Positions 25,850 through 34,875 of a stretch of 64,000 bases of DNA are shown here, one piece after another. Every line of letters begins with the position of its first letter. Position 1 is the first letter of the stretch. This DNA is from Candidatus Bathyarchaeota archaeon (GTDB lineage Archaea; Thermoproteota; Bathyarchaeia; Bathyarchaeales; Bathycorpusculaceae), in the NCBI GenBank assembly GCA_026014585.1, contig JAOZIA010000022.1, positions 124,001-188,000 of the forward strand, given 5' to 3'. The translations under genes and the position numbers were made by a program. The notes beneath the pieces are model-generated. The model was not told the origin of the DNA. It ran no database searches and was given only the letters and a program-made list of their open reading frames with translations.

Positions 25850-26746
25850 CTAAAAATCGTTTTTGCGCCAGCACGGTAAAATGTAGCCTGTATAAATGAT
25901 GTTTGGCGCCACGCACTCAACAGCCGGTTCAGTTTCGAAGCTTTCTCGAAGTTGCTTTAGCTCTTTGGTTGTGGGTGTCCAAACCATGAAAATGCATTCG
26001 TCAGGTATGTTGCTAAATGCCCAGTAGAAGAGTGTGTTGGGGTAGTGTTTTTGTAGAATCTGAAGGGACATGTTGGGTGTGGTTTCTTTTTTTAGTTTAA
26101 CGTGGAAAATCGTTATTATGTCATGGTCGTGGTCAGGGTACCAGTCTATCGATAACTCAACCAAGTAATTGTTTATCATCCGTGTAAGTCTGCGCCTAAC
26201 CGTTTTAGCTGAAACCCCCAATTCTTCAGCTATGATGCTTGTTGCCTTGCGTGCGTCGTCTTTGAGGGAGCGGATGATTTTGTAGTCCAACTCGCAAAGC
26301 TTTGGCACCTTATCGATTTGGATATTTGCGGGCAGAGGCGAAACTGTTAACCCAACAGTGGGTTCAGAAATTTCCGCATTTTCTCTCACAAAACGCACCA
26401 GCGCATCCAACTCCGCAATATCTCTCAAATATGCGCCAATGTAGAGAACGTTTCCGCCTCCCACAGCTAACCAGTAAATTGACCCATGTGCTTCCAGTTT
26501 GGGCTTTACTGCCCTGATTATGTTGGCTTTTGAGTTGCCGAAAATGATGACGTGGACGGCGTTTTGTGCTAGGAAACTGGGTGAAGCGTTGAATCTTGGG
26601 ATTACTCCGTGGTCGATTAGGGCTTGAATGCGGTTGTGCACGGCGGTTACGGAGAGGTCAAGTTTGTCAGCGAGTTCTCTATATGAGCGCCGCGAATTGT
26701 ACATCAGTAGTTGGCATAGGATAATGTCAACTTTATCCAAAGACAC
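25850..26746 (-). CDS. Lrp/AsnC-like regulator with two winged-HTH units
   Basis: A 298-aa regulator with two DNA-binding units. The first AsnC-type HTH is at residues 1-50 (VDIILCQLLMYNSRRSYRELADKLDLSVTAVHNRIQALIDHGVI) and is followed by a RAM-like part (AVHVIIFGNSKANIIRAVKPKL). The second HTH is at about 150-200 (LDYKIIRSLKDDARKATSIIAEELGVSAKTVRRRLTRM) and a second effector-like part with IITIFHVKLKKE follows. This arrangement is like other archaeal two-HTH Lrp proteins. The start is a GTG at 26746. It sits between an ABC exporter and a secreted protein gene on the same strand; either could be a target, but the sequence does not show which. Confidence 0.85.
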   Translation of the reverse strand: MSLDKVDIILCQLLMYNSRRSYRELADKLDLSVTAVHNRIQALIDHGVIPRFNASPSFLAQNAVHVIIFGNSKANIIRAVKPKLEAHGSIYWLAVGGGNVLYIGAYLRDIAELDALVRFVRENAEISEPTVGLTVSPLPANIQIDKVPKLCELDYKIIRSLKDDARKATSIIAEELGVSAKTVRRRLTRMINNYLVELSIDWYPDHDHDIITIFHVKLKKETTPNMSLQILQKHYPNTLFYWAFSNIPDECIFMVWTPTTKELKQLRESFETEPAVECVAPNIIYTGYILPCWRKNDF

Positions 26747-26831
26747 ACACCCTTAACTCATCTGTAACCACAGCCTCATAAAACTTTAGCAAACAGACAT
26801 TAGGGTGAGGGGGGTCTATAATTTTTGTGTT

Positions 26832-28040
26832 TTATTGATGCCTTTTTCTCAGCAGAAGCAAGGTTATCACTGAAATTGCAGCCACTATTATAATAGCATA
26901 AAATATCTCCACTGGTATTGGGGAGCCTTTTTCTGTTGTGGTTGGTGTGGGTGTTGGTTGTGGGGTGCCGTAGTATGCGTATTTGTTTTCATAGCTTAAA
27001 TGGGGGTTACCCTGAGTGTCTATGGTTAGCGATGGTGAAACTTGGGGGTCAACAAAGGCATCTACGGTTTGAAATGTCCAGTATGTGTTGTTTAAGATAG
27101 TATATCTTAGCCTGTTTGTTGAATCAATATAGGCAATATGCGGAACCCCCTGCGCGTCTAAAGCAATTGAGGAATGAGTTGAGTAACTTGTGAAGGCTTT
27201 TACTAAAGTTTGAATACTCCATGATGCGCCGTTCCAGTAGGCGTATTTTAAATCAGGAATAATATTGTGTCCAGACTCTGTGGGGTACGCAAAGCTGTAG
27301 CTTACGTGAGGATGCCACGCACCATCCAAAACAAGAGAAGGACTACTACCGCCTTCGTTATCTATGGTTTGTATGTTCCATGCTGAGCCAGTCCAGACAG
27401 CATATTTCAATTCTCCCTCTCCATTATAGCATATATGTGGGTTTTCGGCTGAATCCAAAGCAAGAGCTGACTGAAAACCGTGAGGGGCTACTATTTGAAT
27501 GTTCCATGTTGTTCCATTCCAGCTTGCATATTTAACAGAACTAAATATTCCTGTATCATTTACAAATTCGAAATTATAACTTATGTGGGGGTTGTTATTT
27601 GTGTCTAAAACTAACGAGGAAAAGGCACCATATTCGGTTTGGTCAACTGTTTGTATGTTCCATTCTGTACCGTTATAGTTGCCGTACATTATTTGATAAG
27701 TTGAAGAATTGTAGGTGAAAAAGCATATGTGTGGTTTGTCACTGGAATCCATCACAATTCCTATCGTAGCTTGATAGAGTACATTGGTGTCTACAATTTG
27801 TCTGTTCCATGTTGAATCAACTTGATAGGCATACATCAATTTGCGCTGGTTATTATAGCATATATGGGGGCTATTATTAGAATCCAAAGCAATACAGGAT
27901 GAATAGAAATAACTGATATGCGACTCGTGCTCTACAGTTTCAATATTCCAAGTGGAGTTTTCTATTTGGGCAACCGCTATACATGGTAAAAGCATTACCA
28001 GAACAAGTGCCATTGTTGCAGTAACAATTTTTTCGCCCAT
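26832..28040 (-). CDS. Secreted membrane-anchored protein with seven beta-propeller-like repeats
   Basis: A 402-aa surface protein. Residues 1-25 form a signal peptide (MALVLVMLLPCIAVAQ). The body has seven repeats of about 48-55 residues, each with a core such as ALDSNNSPHICY, VMDSSDKPHICF, VLDTNNNPHISY, ALDSAENPHICY, VLDGAWHPHVSY, ALDAQGVPHIAY or TIDTQGNPHLSY, followed by a W-x-IQTV strand. Seven such units strongly suggest a seven-bladed propeller. A Thr/Pro linker, a membrane helix (FYAIIIVAAISVITLLLL) and RKRHQ end the protein. The propeller should face outward and bind a ligand. The gene is single, with 170 bp of empty sequence upstream, and the same anchor plan is used by the kelch and NosD-like proteins of this window. 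Confidence 0.85.
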   Translation of the reverse strand: MGEKIVTATMALVLVMLLPCIAVAQIENSTWNIETVEHESHISYFYSSCIALDSNNSPHICYNNQRKLMYAYQVDSTWNRQIVDTNVLYQATIGIVMDSSDKPHICFFTYNSSTYQIMYGNYNGTEWNIQTVDQTEYGAFSSLVLDTNNNPHISYNFEFVNDTGIFSSVKYASWNGTTWNIQIVAPHGFQSALALDSAENPHICYNGEGELKYAVWTGSAWNIQTIDNEGGSSPSLVLDGAWHPHVSYSFAYPTESGHNIIPDLKYAYWNGASWSIQTLVKAFTSYSTHSSIALDAQGVPHIAYIDSTNRLRYTILNNTYWTFQTVDAFVDPQVSPSLTIDTQGNPHLSYENKYAYYGTPQPTPTPTTTEKGSPIPVEIFYAIIIVAAISVITLLLLRKRHQ

Positions 28041-28208
28041 GCTTATCCTATTTTATGGTAACCTGCTTATGTTTCTATCGCAAAACAAGTTGAATCAAAA
28101 AGCAACAAATCCTCATAATTGAGATACCTATATTTTTCTATCAGTTTCTTTCCTTGACTTAAGGCTAATGAGTGAATACTCCAAAAAATAAGAAAGGGTG
28201 GGTTGGGT

Positions 28209-29450
28209 TTAGTTGCGGATTTGCCCCGTTCCCACAATAACATATTTGATTGTGGTTAGATGTTGAATGCTCATCGGTCCTCTGGCATGCAGTTTCTGCG
28301 TGCTGATGCCAATTTCCGCACCCAATCCGAACTGGTTGCCGTCGGTGAAGCGTGTGGATGCGTTCCAGTATACTGCTGCGGAGTCGATTTCTCGCATGAA
28401 TCTTGTGGCTTTGGTGAAGTCTTTGGTGATTATGGATTCGGAATGTTTGGAGCTGTACTTGTTTATGTGGGCGATTGCTTCGGAAATGTCTTCAACAACT
28501 TTTACGCCGATGATTAAGTCCAGGTATTCTGTGTACCAGTCTTGCTCAGTAGCAGCTTTTACGGTTGGCACGATTTTTCGGGTTTGCTCATCGCCGCGGA
28601 CTTCCACACCCTTCTTTTGCAATTCAGCAATAACTATGGGTAGATAAGCCTGTGCGATTTTGCTGTTAACCAAAAGTTTCTCAGCTGCATTGCAGACGCC
28701 AGGACGCTGCGTTTTAGCGTTAATGACAATGGGGGTTGCCATCGCTAAATCTGCGTCTTCTTCAACATAAATGTGACAGTTACCCGTGCCTGTTTCGATA
28801 ACGGGTATTCTGGATTTTTCTATCACTGTACGAATCAAATCAGCGCCGCCTCGGGGAACAAGCAAATCAACATACTGGCGCATACCCATTAGTTCCTCTG
28901 CGTCTTTGTGGTCCGCAGAATTAACCACCTGAACCGCATCCATAGGCACCGCAGTATCCGAAAGCGCTTCACGTAGCACTTCGCCGATGGCGACATTAGA
29001 GTTCAGCGCGTCTGAGCCCCCACGCAGTATCACAACGTTTCCTGATTTGATGCAGATTGAAGCGGAATCGGATGTTACGTTGGGTCGGGACTCGTAAATT
29101 ACGCCGATTACGCCCATGGGAACACGGATTTGGCTGATGATTAATCCGTTGGGTCTTGTCCAAGTTTCCAGAACCTTTCCGATTGGGTCATCCATCGTGG
29201 AAACTTCACGGATTTCTTTAGCCATGTTCTGGATTTTCTTTTGGTCCAAGGCTAAACGGTCAAGCAGTGACGCTTTAACGCCTCTGGCTCTTGCGGCTTC
29301 TACGTCCAGCTTGTTTGCATCCAAAATTTTCTGGCTGTTGGCTTCTATTGCGTTTGCCATTTTGCACAGCGCCACATTTTTCTGCTCAGTGCTGAGCGTG
29401 GTCATTTCTGTGGCGGCTGCTTTGGCTTTGATGCATATCTGCTCTATCAT
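28209..29450 (-). CDS. proA: Gamma-glutamyl phosphate reductase
   Basis: A 413-aa enzyme of the aldehyde dehydrogenase superfamily that reduces gamma-glutamyl phosphate to glutamate semialdehyde with NADPH, the second step of proline synthesis from glutamate. The family-typical start has ALCKMANAIEANSQKIL, the substrate region has VIYESRPNVTSDSASICIKSGN, and the catalytic cysteine is in KTQRPGVCNAAEKLLV (near residue 250). The end has FGLGAEIGISTQKLHARGPM, the proA signature. Its ATG shares a base with the stop codon of proB (TAATG), so proBA is a coupled operon on the minus strand. No proC is present in the window. Confidence 0.97.
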   Translation of the reverse strand: MIEQICIKAKAAATEMTTLSTEQKNVALCKMANAIEANSQKILDANKLDVEAARARGVKASLLDRLALDQKKIQNMAKEIREVSTMDDPIGKVLETWTRPNGLIISQIRVPMGVIGVIYESRPNVTSDSASICIKSGNVVILRGGSDALNSNVAIGEVLREALSDTAVPMDAVQVVNSADHKDAEELMGMRQYVDLLVPRGGADLIRTVIEKSRIPVIETGTGNCHIYVEEDADLAMATPIVINAKTQRPGVCNAAEKLLVNSKIAQAYLPIVIAELQKKGVEVRGDEQTRKIVPTVKAATEQDWYTEYLDLIIGVKVVEDISEAIAHINKYSSKHSESIITKDFTKATRFMREIDSAAVYWNASTRFTDGNQFGLGAEIGISTQKLHARGPMSIQHLTTIKYVIVGTGQIRN

Positions 29451-30577
29451 TATTCTTCTTCCTCGATTAAATGTATACTCTTATGACCTATTGCTTCTTT
29501 AGGTTTATTATTACCCAGTTTTGCTTGAACCTCAGACACCTGCAAGCCCCTGATTTGATTAAGCTGGCTACTGTTGAAATTAGGGTTACCCCGAGCAAAC
29601 TCTACGCCGTTCTCATCTTCTAAGCTTACCACGTCGCCCTCATCAAAAATGCCCACAACATCAACAATACCCACAGGCAACAAACTGGAACCCTCCAAAA
29701 TCGCTGTTTTCGCGCCTTCATTAACCCTGATTTTGCCTTTCACTGCTGCACCGTAAGCAATCCAGCGTTTCACTGCAGGCAACCGCTCCTGAGCTTTGAA
29801 ATTGGTGCCCACGTCTTTTCCAGCTAAAATGTCCAAAATCACGTTTTTTTGTCGACTGTTGGCTATGACCATGGGGATTCCGCAGGAGGTGGCGATTTCA
29901 GCGGCTTTGATTTTGCTTTGTATTCCGCCTCTGCCTCTTTTGCCTTTGCCGCTTAGGGAATCTTTGAGTTCCGTGGTTATTGTCTCGACGGTTTTGATGA
30001 GTTTGGCTTCGGGCTTGGCAGGGTCAGCGGTGTATAAGCCGTCAACGTCTGAGAGAATAATTATGATGTCGGCGCAGATAGCTCCAGCAACCAAAACGGA
30101 CAGGAGGTCGTTGTCGCTAAAGTTTACCTTGTAGCCTTCCGTACGCATGAGTTCGTCCACGCTGGTTACGTCGTTTTCGTTGATGATGGGAACCACGCCG
30201 ACTTTAAGCAGTAAACCCAGCACATCACAAGTATGAACGTACGAGGCACGATTAGACAAATCCTCAGCTGTGAGCAGTATCTGGGCAACTTTAACGCCGT
30301 ACTCTCGGAACACATCACGATATTTTGCCATAAGCACGCTTTGCCCTGTCGCGGCGGCTGCTTGCTGAAATGCGACGTCTTGGGGTTTAGGGGGAATGCC
30401 CAGTTCCGCGATGCCTGCAGCTACGGCGCCTGACGTTACCAACACGATTTTGTCGCCTTGTTTGGTGGCGGCTACGATTTGGCTGGCGAGGTTTTGCATT
30501 TGTTCTAAGTCAAGGTTTCCTTGGCTGTTGGTTATGCCGATAGTTCCAACTTTTACTACGATTAATCTTTGAGGCAT
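29450..30577 (-). CDS. proB: Glutamate 5-kinase
   Basis: A 375-aa kinase that phosphorylates glutamate at the gamma-carboxylate, the first step of proline synthesis. The amino-acid kinase fold covers about residues 5-255 (VVKVGTIGITNSQG, LVTSGAVAAGIAELG, NFSDNDLLSVLVAGAICADIIIILSDVDGLYTADP and GRGGIQSKIKAAEIA). A PUA domain follows at the C-terminus (KGKIRVNEGAKTAILEGSSLLPVGIVDV), which is typical of full-length ProB. I take ATG 30577 (MPQRLIVVKVG), with AGGGA upstream, rather than a start 18 codons earlier. Feedback by proline is expected from the family. Confidence 0.97.
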   Translation of the reverse strand: MPQRLIVVKVGTIGITNSQGNLDLEQMQNLASQIVAATKQGDKIVLVTSGAVAAGIAELGIPPKPQDVAFQQAAAATGQSVLMAKYRDVFREYGVKVAQILLTAEDLSNRASYVHTCDVLGLLLKVGVVPIINENDVTSVDELMRTEGYKVNFSDNDLLSVLVAGAICADIIIILSDVDGLYTADPAKPEAKLIKTVETITTELKDSLSGKGKRGRGGIQSKIKAAEIATSCGIPMVIANSRQKNVILDILAGKDVGTNFKAQERLPAVKRWIAYGAAVKGKIRVNEGAKTAILEGSSLLPVGIVDVVGIFDEGDVVSLEDENGVEFARGNPNFNSSQLNQIRGLQVSEVQAKLGNNKPKEAIGHKSIHLIEEEE

Positions 30578-30738
30578 CGCTTTTTCCCTTAGTATTTGAT
30601 GTATGTTTGTCTGGCTTTTAAATGCAACCAAACCTGTAGACTAAAACATGGCTTATTTGAGAAAAAATGGTGTAAACAAAAAAATTTCTTCAATAAAAAT
30701 CGAAAATTTTATAAGAGTAAGGCGAGAGGTTGTTCACC

Positions 30739-32958
30739 ATGTTAATACCTTTACAATCCCTAACTGCATTAACAATAGATTCTCCCTACATTTTTTGGAT
30801 AGCCCCAATAGCTGGTATAATCGCCGTAATAGCCTCGCTTATACTCATGAACCGAATCGGCAAAATGAGCCAAGGCGGAGCTAAAGCGGTTGAAGTCGGC
30901 AACGCCATCAGAGAAGGCGCATACGCTTTCCTGAAAAGGCAGTACAAAACCATCGGTATAATCACGGCGGTGCTGTTTGTGCTGCTGTGGATAGCTCTGC
31001 CAACAGGACCGTTTGGCGTGGGCACGGCGGCAGCGTTTCTGGTGGGAGCAGTCGCGTCACTGGCGGCTGGCTACATCGCCATGGACAACGCAACCAAAGC
31101 CAACGTGCGAACCGTCGCGGCAGCCAAAGAAAAAGGCGCAGAAGCTGCATTAAAGACAGCGTTTTACGGCGGCGCCACTATGGGTATGGCAGTTGTTGGT
31201 TTATCACTTTTAGGTGTAAGTTTTCTGTTTCTGCTCTACGGCGGATTTGACGCAATGTTCGGCGGCATCGCTGATGTTACCGAAGCTGCTGAACTTGGCA
31301 GAGCCGCAGCAAGCGGAATCGTCGGCATGGGTTTTGGAGCATCACTAATCGCGCTGTTCGCCCAGCTTGGCGGAGGACTCTACACCAAAGCAGCTGACGT
31401 AGGCGCAGACCTCGTCGGCAAAGTTGAAGCAGGCATCCCCGAAGATGACCCAAGAAACCCCGCAGTAATCGCCGATAACGTCGGTGACAACGTGGGTGAC
31501 AGCGCTGGCAGAGGCGCAGACCTCTTTGAGTCAGCAACAGGCGAGAACATCGGTGGCATGATCATCGGTGGCTTAATCAGCATCGCCACAGGCAACCTGA
31601 TTTTCCTGTTCTTCCCACTGATTGCACGCGCCTTGGGTATCTTCGCGACATTTGTCGGTATGCCCTTTGTCAAACTAAACGAAAAAGAAGCAAAGCAGCC
31701 AATGAAAGCCCTACGCAAAGGTATGTTGGTTACAACTGTTGTTGCAGGTATACTGTTCTTTATTGCAACAGTATTTTTGTTGGGTAACATGAACCTGTTC
31801 TACTGTTTACTTGCAGGTCTAGCAGCTTCAGTAGCAATTGACTACATCACAGACTACTATACAGGACGCGACCGTGGGCCAGTCGTAAAGATTGCCCGCG
31901 CAAGCGAAACAGGCAGTGCAACCAACATCATCACAGGCTTTGCAGTCGGATTAGAAACCACTGCTCTACCAGTAGTCTCACTAGTTATCGCGTTGATAAC
32001 TTCATACTGGTTTGGAACACAATTCGGTATGGAAATCGGCATCGATCCCTTCATAGGTGGAATCTACGGAACAACCCTTGCAACAATGGGTATGCTCGCA
32101 GTTATGGGCATGGTCTTAGCCCTTGACGGCTTCGGACCAATTGCCGACAACGCAGCAGGCATCGCAGAGATGTCAGGTGAAGGCGGCGCAGAAGAAACCA
32201 TGGAAGCCCTTGACGCAGTGGGTAACACAACTAAAGCCCTAACCAAAGGCTTTGCGTTGGGTTCAGCCTTACTTGCAGCACAACTGCTATTCCAAACATA
32301 TATTGAAGAAGTCGTAGCAGCGGTTGAAAATGGTACATTGTCACCTAATGCAATCCCTGGAATAGACCTTTCCAATCCTGTATTGGCGATAGATATTTCA
32401 AATCCTGCAGTGCTCGTCGCAGGTTTCATCGGTGCAATGATACCCTTCTTCTTCAGCAGCCAAGCCATCAGTGCAGTAGGCAAAGCAGCAGCCGAAATGG
32501 TCGCAGAAGTCAGACGGCAATTCAAAGAAATACCCGGTATCATGGAAGGCACAGGCAAACCAGACTATGGCAAAGCAGTAGACATCAGCACAAAATCCGC
32601 GCTTAAAGGCATGGTGCTCCCAGGAATAATCGTCGTGGTAGTTCCATTAATCGTTGGTATCCTGATGGGTCCAGCAGCAATCGGTGCACTAGTTATAGGC
32701 GCAACACTCTCAGCGGTTCCACTGGCTCTATTCATGAACACTGGTGGTGGCGCATGGGACAACGCTAAGAAACACATTGAAGCAGGTAACTTCGGTGGCA
32801 AAAACAGTCCAGCTCACCAAGCAGCAGTCGTCGGCGACACAGTCGGTGACCCACTCAAAGACACAGCAGGACCAAGCCTACACGTGCTCATTAAGCTCCT
32901 TAGCACACTTAGCATCGTGTTCATCCCGCTGTTCTGGAACCTGCTACAGCTGATATAA
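30739..32958 (+). CDS. hppA: Membrane-bound pyrophosphatase, H+-pumping type
   Basis: A 739-aa ion pump with about 16 helices that splits pyrophosphate and moves protons (or Na+) outward. The catalytic motif is DVGADLVGKVEAGIPEDDPRNPAVIADNVGDNVGDSAGRG in about residues 228-268, with Mg-PPi binding Asp residues, and a matching set is at the C-terminus (KKHIEAGN...HQAAVVGDTVGDPLKDTAGPS). The residue deciding K+ need is Lys in the GNTTKA segment, where K+-dependent pumps have Ala (GNTTAA), so this should be a K+-independent pump. ATG 30739 has GAGAGGT about 8 bp upstream; a TTG nine bases earlier is less likely. PPi from biosynthesis thus helps energise the membrane. Confidence 0.97.
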   Translation: MLIPLQSLTALTIDSPYIFWIAPIAGIIAVIASLILMNRIGKMSQGGAKAVEVGNAIREGAYAFLKRQYKTIGIITAVLFVLLWIALPTGPFGVGTAAAFLVGAVASLAAGYIAMDNATKANVRTVAAAKEKGAEAALKTAFYGGATMGMAVVGLSLLGVSFLFLLYGGFDAMFGGIADVTEAAELGRAAASGIVGMGFGASLIALFAQLGGGLYTKAADVGADLVGKVEAGIPEDDPRNPAVIADNVGDNVGDSAGRGADLFESATGENIGGMIIGGLISIATGNLIFLFFPLIARALGIFATFVGMPFVKLNEKEAKQPMKALRKGMLVTTVVAGILFFIATVFLLGNMNLFYCLLAGLAASVAIDYITDYYTGRDRGPVVKIARASETGSATNIITGFAVGLETTALPVVSLVIALITSYWFGTQFGMEIGIDPFIGGIYGTTLATMGMLAVMGMVLALDGFGPIADNAAGIAEMSGEGGAEETMEALDAVGNTTKALTKGFALGSALLAAQLLFQTYIEEVVAAVENGTLSPNAIPGIDLSNPVLAIDISNPAVLVAGFIGAMIPFFFSSQAISAVGKAAAEMVAEVRRQFKEIPGIMEGTGKPDYGKAVDISTKSALKGMVLPGIIVVVVPLIVGILMGPAAIGALVIGATLSAVPLALFMNTGGGAWDNAKKHIEAGNFGGKNSPAHQAAVVGDTVGDPLKDTAGPSLHVLIKLLSTLSIVFIPLFWNLLQLI

Positions 32959-32972
32959 GCACGGAAAAACAA

Positions 32973-33000
32973 GGGAAGTTTTTCTTCCCAACCCTTTTAT
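32973..33000 (+). terminator. Hairpin terminator after hppA
   Basis: GGGAAG (32973-32978), a TTTTT loop and CTTCCC (32984-32989) form a perfect 6-bp hairpin 15 bp after the hppA stop, followed by a pyrimidine-rich AACCCTTTTATT run. It would end hppA transcription and separates it from the convergent small wHTH gene. Confidence 0.6.
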
Positions 33001-33010
33001 TATTTTTAGT

Positions 33011-33343
33011 TTATTTTTCAGAGATTTTTGGGCTTTCAGACAGTTCGTCAGTGTAACTTTCTTCTTTAAGTTGTAGTGCCATTTCTCTGCCTAAATCGGT
33101 TAAATAGAAAAGTTTGTAGCGATTACGTCCATCCCTTGTAAGTTTGACTTCTTCACGGAAAAGCAGTGCTTCAGTTAGTATCTCACAGTTTCGTATGTCT
33201 ATAGATGAACTGGTTGTTCCTAAACTGTCTTTTAAGTAGCTCAGGTGCTGTTCTTGATTGTCTAATGCTGCGGTTAAATAACTCTTAAAAATGCCTGTTT
33301 TGTGCTGAAAAAATTTTAACATGTACTGCTCAAAATTTTCCAT
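33011..33343 (-). CDS. Small winged-helix-like protein
   Basis: A 110-aa soluble protein. The middle and end resemble a wHTH fold used by archaeal PadR/ArsR-like regulators: helices around YLKDSLGTTSSSIDIRNCEILTEALLF are followed by a wing-like hairpin (EEVKLTRDGRNRYKLFYLTDLGREMALQL). The ending is acidic and polar. No effector domain is present, so it might act as a dimer that binds DNA alone. The ATG at 33343 is directly preceded by a purine-rich region. It faces hppA tail to tail and is divergent from a DUF996-like membrane protein gene, whose promoter region it could control. The family assignment is weak. Confidence 0.55.
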   Translation of the reverse strand: MENFEQYMLKFFQHKTGIFKSYLTAALDNQEQHLSYLKDSLGTTSSSIDIRNCEILTEALLFREEVKLTRDGRNRYKLFYLTDLGREMALQLKEESYTDELSESPKISEK

Positions 33344-33484
33344 AAAAACACCACAAATGCCTAATTAAAAATCTGTTTTTGAATGCTTTAAGTATTTCTA
33401 CTTCAAAAATGCGGGTAATGTCTTTTTATTGGGCAGGGAAAACCTTATCAGCAAAACCAATCAATAAAGGGCAAGAGGGTTTAC

Positions 33485-34249
33485 ATGTCATTTGAGTCCG
33501 CAAAGAAGTATGGGTACATTTCAAGTTTGTTAACAGTGATTTTTCCCGTAATTGCCCTCGCGGTTCTATTAGTGGTTATTTTGCCTTTAAGTTTGACTAT
33601 ATCAATTTTTAGCCCTGATACTGCGATTACGACTATGGTTGGAATCCTATTAACTGCATTAATTATCAGCTTAGCCAGTGTCTGCGCAATAACCTTTTTA
33701 TTCCTATCAGCAATGTACCGGTTATCCAAACATTACAATGAACCAACTCTGTTCATGTATCCAATATACGCCTTAATCATTGGAATTGCAGGAGCAATCT
33801 GTACCGTTATATTCCAATTACTATTATATCCCATTTACTCGTACACAACTTTCACAGCATTAACAACTTACCCAAACACGATGCTTTACTCGATTTTTTC
33901 AATAGGAATAAACCTGTTAATCTCCATAAGTTCAGGTTACCTTTACATGCGTACCTTCAACAAACTCGCCGAAAAATCAGGCGTTGACAACTTCAAAACT
34001 GCAGGTTTACTCTACATTATCGGCGCAGTACTAACCATTGCTCTTGTTGGTGGTCTAATAATTTGGATTAGCTGGATTTTTGTAACTCTGGGATTCCGAA
34101 AACTCACACCTACGCCCCAAACAACAGCAGCCCCCACAACAACAGTGACAGGAGTTCCAATGGGACAAAACCTTTACTGCCCACAATGCGGCACAGAAAA
34201 TCCCCAATACGCCATATACTGCCAATCATGCGGCAAACAACTAAAATAA
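33485..34249 (+). CDS. DUF996-like membrane protein with C-terminal zinc ribbon
   Basis: A 254-aa protein with six hydrophobic segments between residues 10 and 205. The ordering (FESAKKYGYISSLLTVIFPVIALAVLLVVILPL, then AITFLFLSAMYRLSKHYNEPTLF, and GLLYIIGAVLTIALVGGLIIWISWIFVTLGF) resembles the DUF996 family of archaeal membrane proteins. After a Thr/Pro linker comes a zinc ribbon, YCPQCGTENPQYAIYCQSCGKQLK (split over the last 25 residues), with the usual CxxC-x10-CxxC pattern. The ribbon is likely cytoplasmic. The start is ATG 33485. Function is unknown. The next gene follows after only 25 bp and also carries cysteines, so the two may be expressed together. Confidence 0.75.
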   Translation: MSFESAKKYGYISSLLTVIFPVIALAVLLVVILPLSLTISIFSPDTAITTMVGILLTALIISLASVCAITFLFLSAMYRLSKHYNEPTLFMYPIYALIIGIAGAICTVIFQLLLYPIYSYTTFTALTTYPNTMLYSIFSIGINLLISISSGYLYMRTFNKLAEKSGVDNFKTAGLLYIIGAVLTIALVGGLIIWISWIFVTLGFRKLTPTPQTTAAPTTTVTGVPMGQNLYCPQCGTENPQYAIYCQSCGKQLK

Positions 34250-34273
34250 ACGCCAAAAACGAGCGGGACACAA

Positions 34274-34702
34274 ATGAAACATGCCTTCACTAACCAACGC
34301 TTTTGCAGACAATGGCAAACCACCGCTGATATAACCGACAATCAATACTGCCGAAAATGCCCAAGCCAGCCATGCCAACAGCTTTGGCTAATGATAAAAA
34401 AGTTGGCTTCAAGCAATAATTATGAGGGTATAGAAGCAAAGACTCTTTCTGCTCAGCATCGGTTTAGGCTCTTTACGACACCTCGGCAGGGTGAGTACCG
34501 GTGTAGTTTTCAGGTGCTTGAACCTTTCCGCGTGGGAAACCCTTGGGGAATATCCAAAGAGGACTTCATGTATGTCCTCAAAACAGGCGATGACCATACA
34601 CCCTCGCAGACTAGGCAGAAATCTCATGTTGAATCAATAATCAGCCTGCTAAACACTCAAGAAACCAGTAGAAACCTAATCAACCAAATACTAAAAAAAT
34701 AA
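34274..34702 (+). CDS. Cys-containing protein of unknown function
   Basis: A 142-aa soluble protein. A Cys cluster at the N-terminus (FCRQWQ at about 10-15, and YCRKCPSQPC at about 25-34, giving four to five cysteines) could bind zinc or an iron-sulfur cluster. A middle beta-rich part (FRLFTTPRQGEYRCSFQVLEPFRVGNPWG) and a helical end (SIISLLNTQETSRNLINQILKK) follow. I do not know the family. The ATG is 25 bp downstream of the DUF996-like gene with GAGCGGGA upstream, which suggests co-expression. Dispersed repeat copy B lies 20 bp after its stop. A radical-SAM-like role cannot be claimed, because the needed CxxxCxxC motif is absent. Confidence 0.55.
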   Translation: MKHAFTNQRFCRQWQTTADITDNQYCRKCPSQPCQQLWLMIKKLASSNNYEGIEAKTLSAQHRFRLFTTPRQGEYRCSFQVLEPFRVGNPWGISKEDFMYVLKTGDDHTPSQTRQKSHVESIISLLNTQETSRNLINQILKK

Positions 34703-34721
34703 ATACTCAATAGAATGCTTT

Positions 34722-34780
34722 CCACATTCCTATTAGGCTCCAAATAGTTGATCTATGCAGAAACTATAGAGGGGAGGTCC
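34722..34780 (-). repeat. Dispersed repeat, copy B
   Basis: The minus-strand copy of the three-copy repeat. Read on the minus strand it shares CCCCTCTATAGTTTCTGCAT and CTATTTGGAGCCTAATAGG with copies A (5824-5886) and C (54397-54460). It lacks the 11-bp duplication seen in copy A. It lies in the gap between two plus-strand genes. Confidence 0.7.
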
Positions 34781-34875
34781 CTAATGACACATTTCTCAGC
34801 CAAAAATCATCTGCAAAGTTGTGCTGATGTAAGTTTAAATCTTTTATCCAGCATAAACCTGTAGGAACAAGCGCT

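Noticed and set aside
28287-28300. A further copy of the dispersed repeat, from a short GCAGTTTCTGC match in proA
   Set aside because: Only about 10 bases agree and they are within conserved coding sequence.
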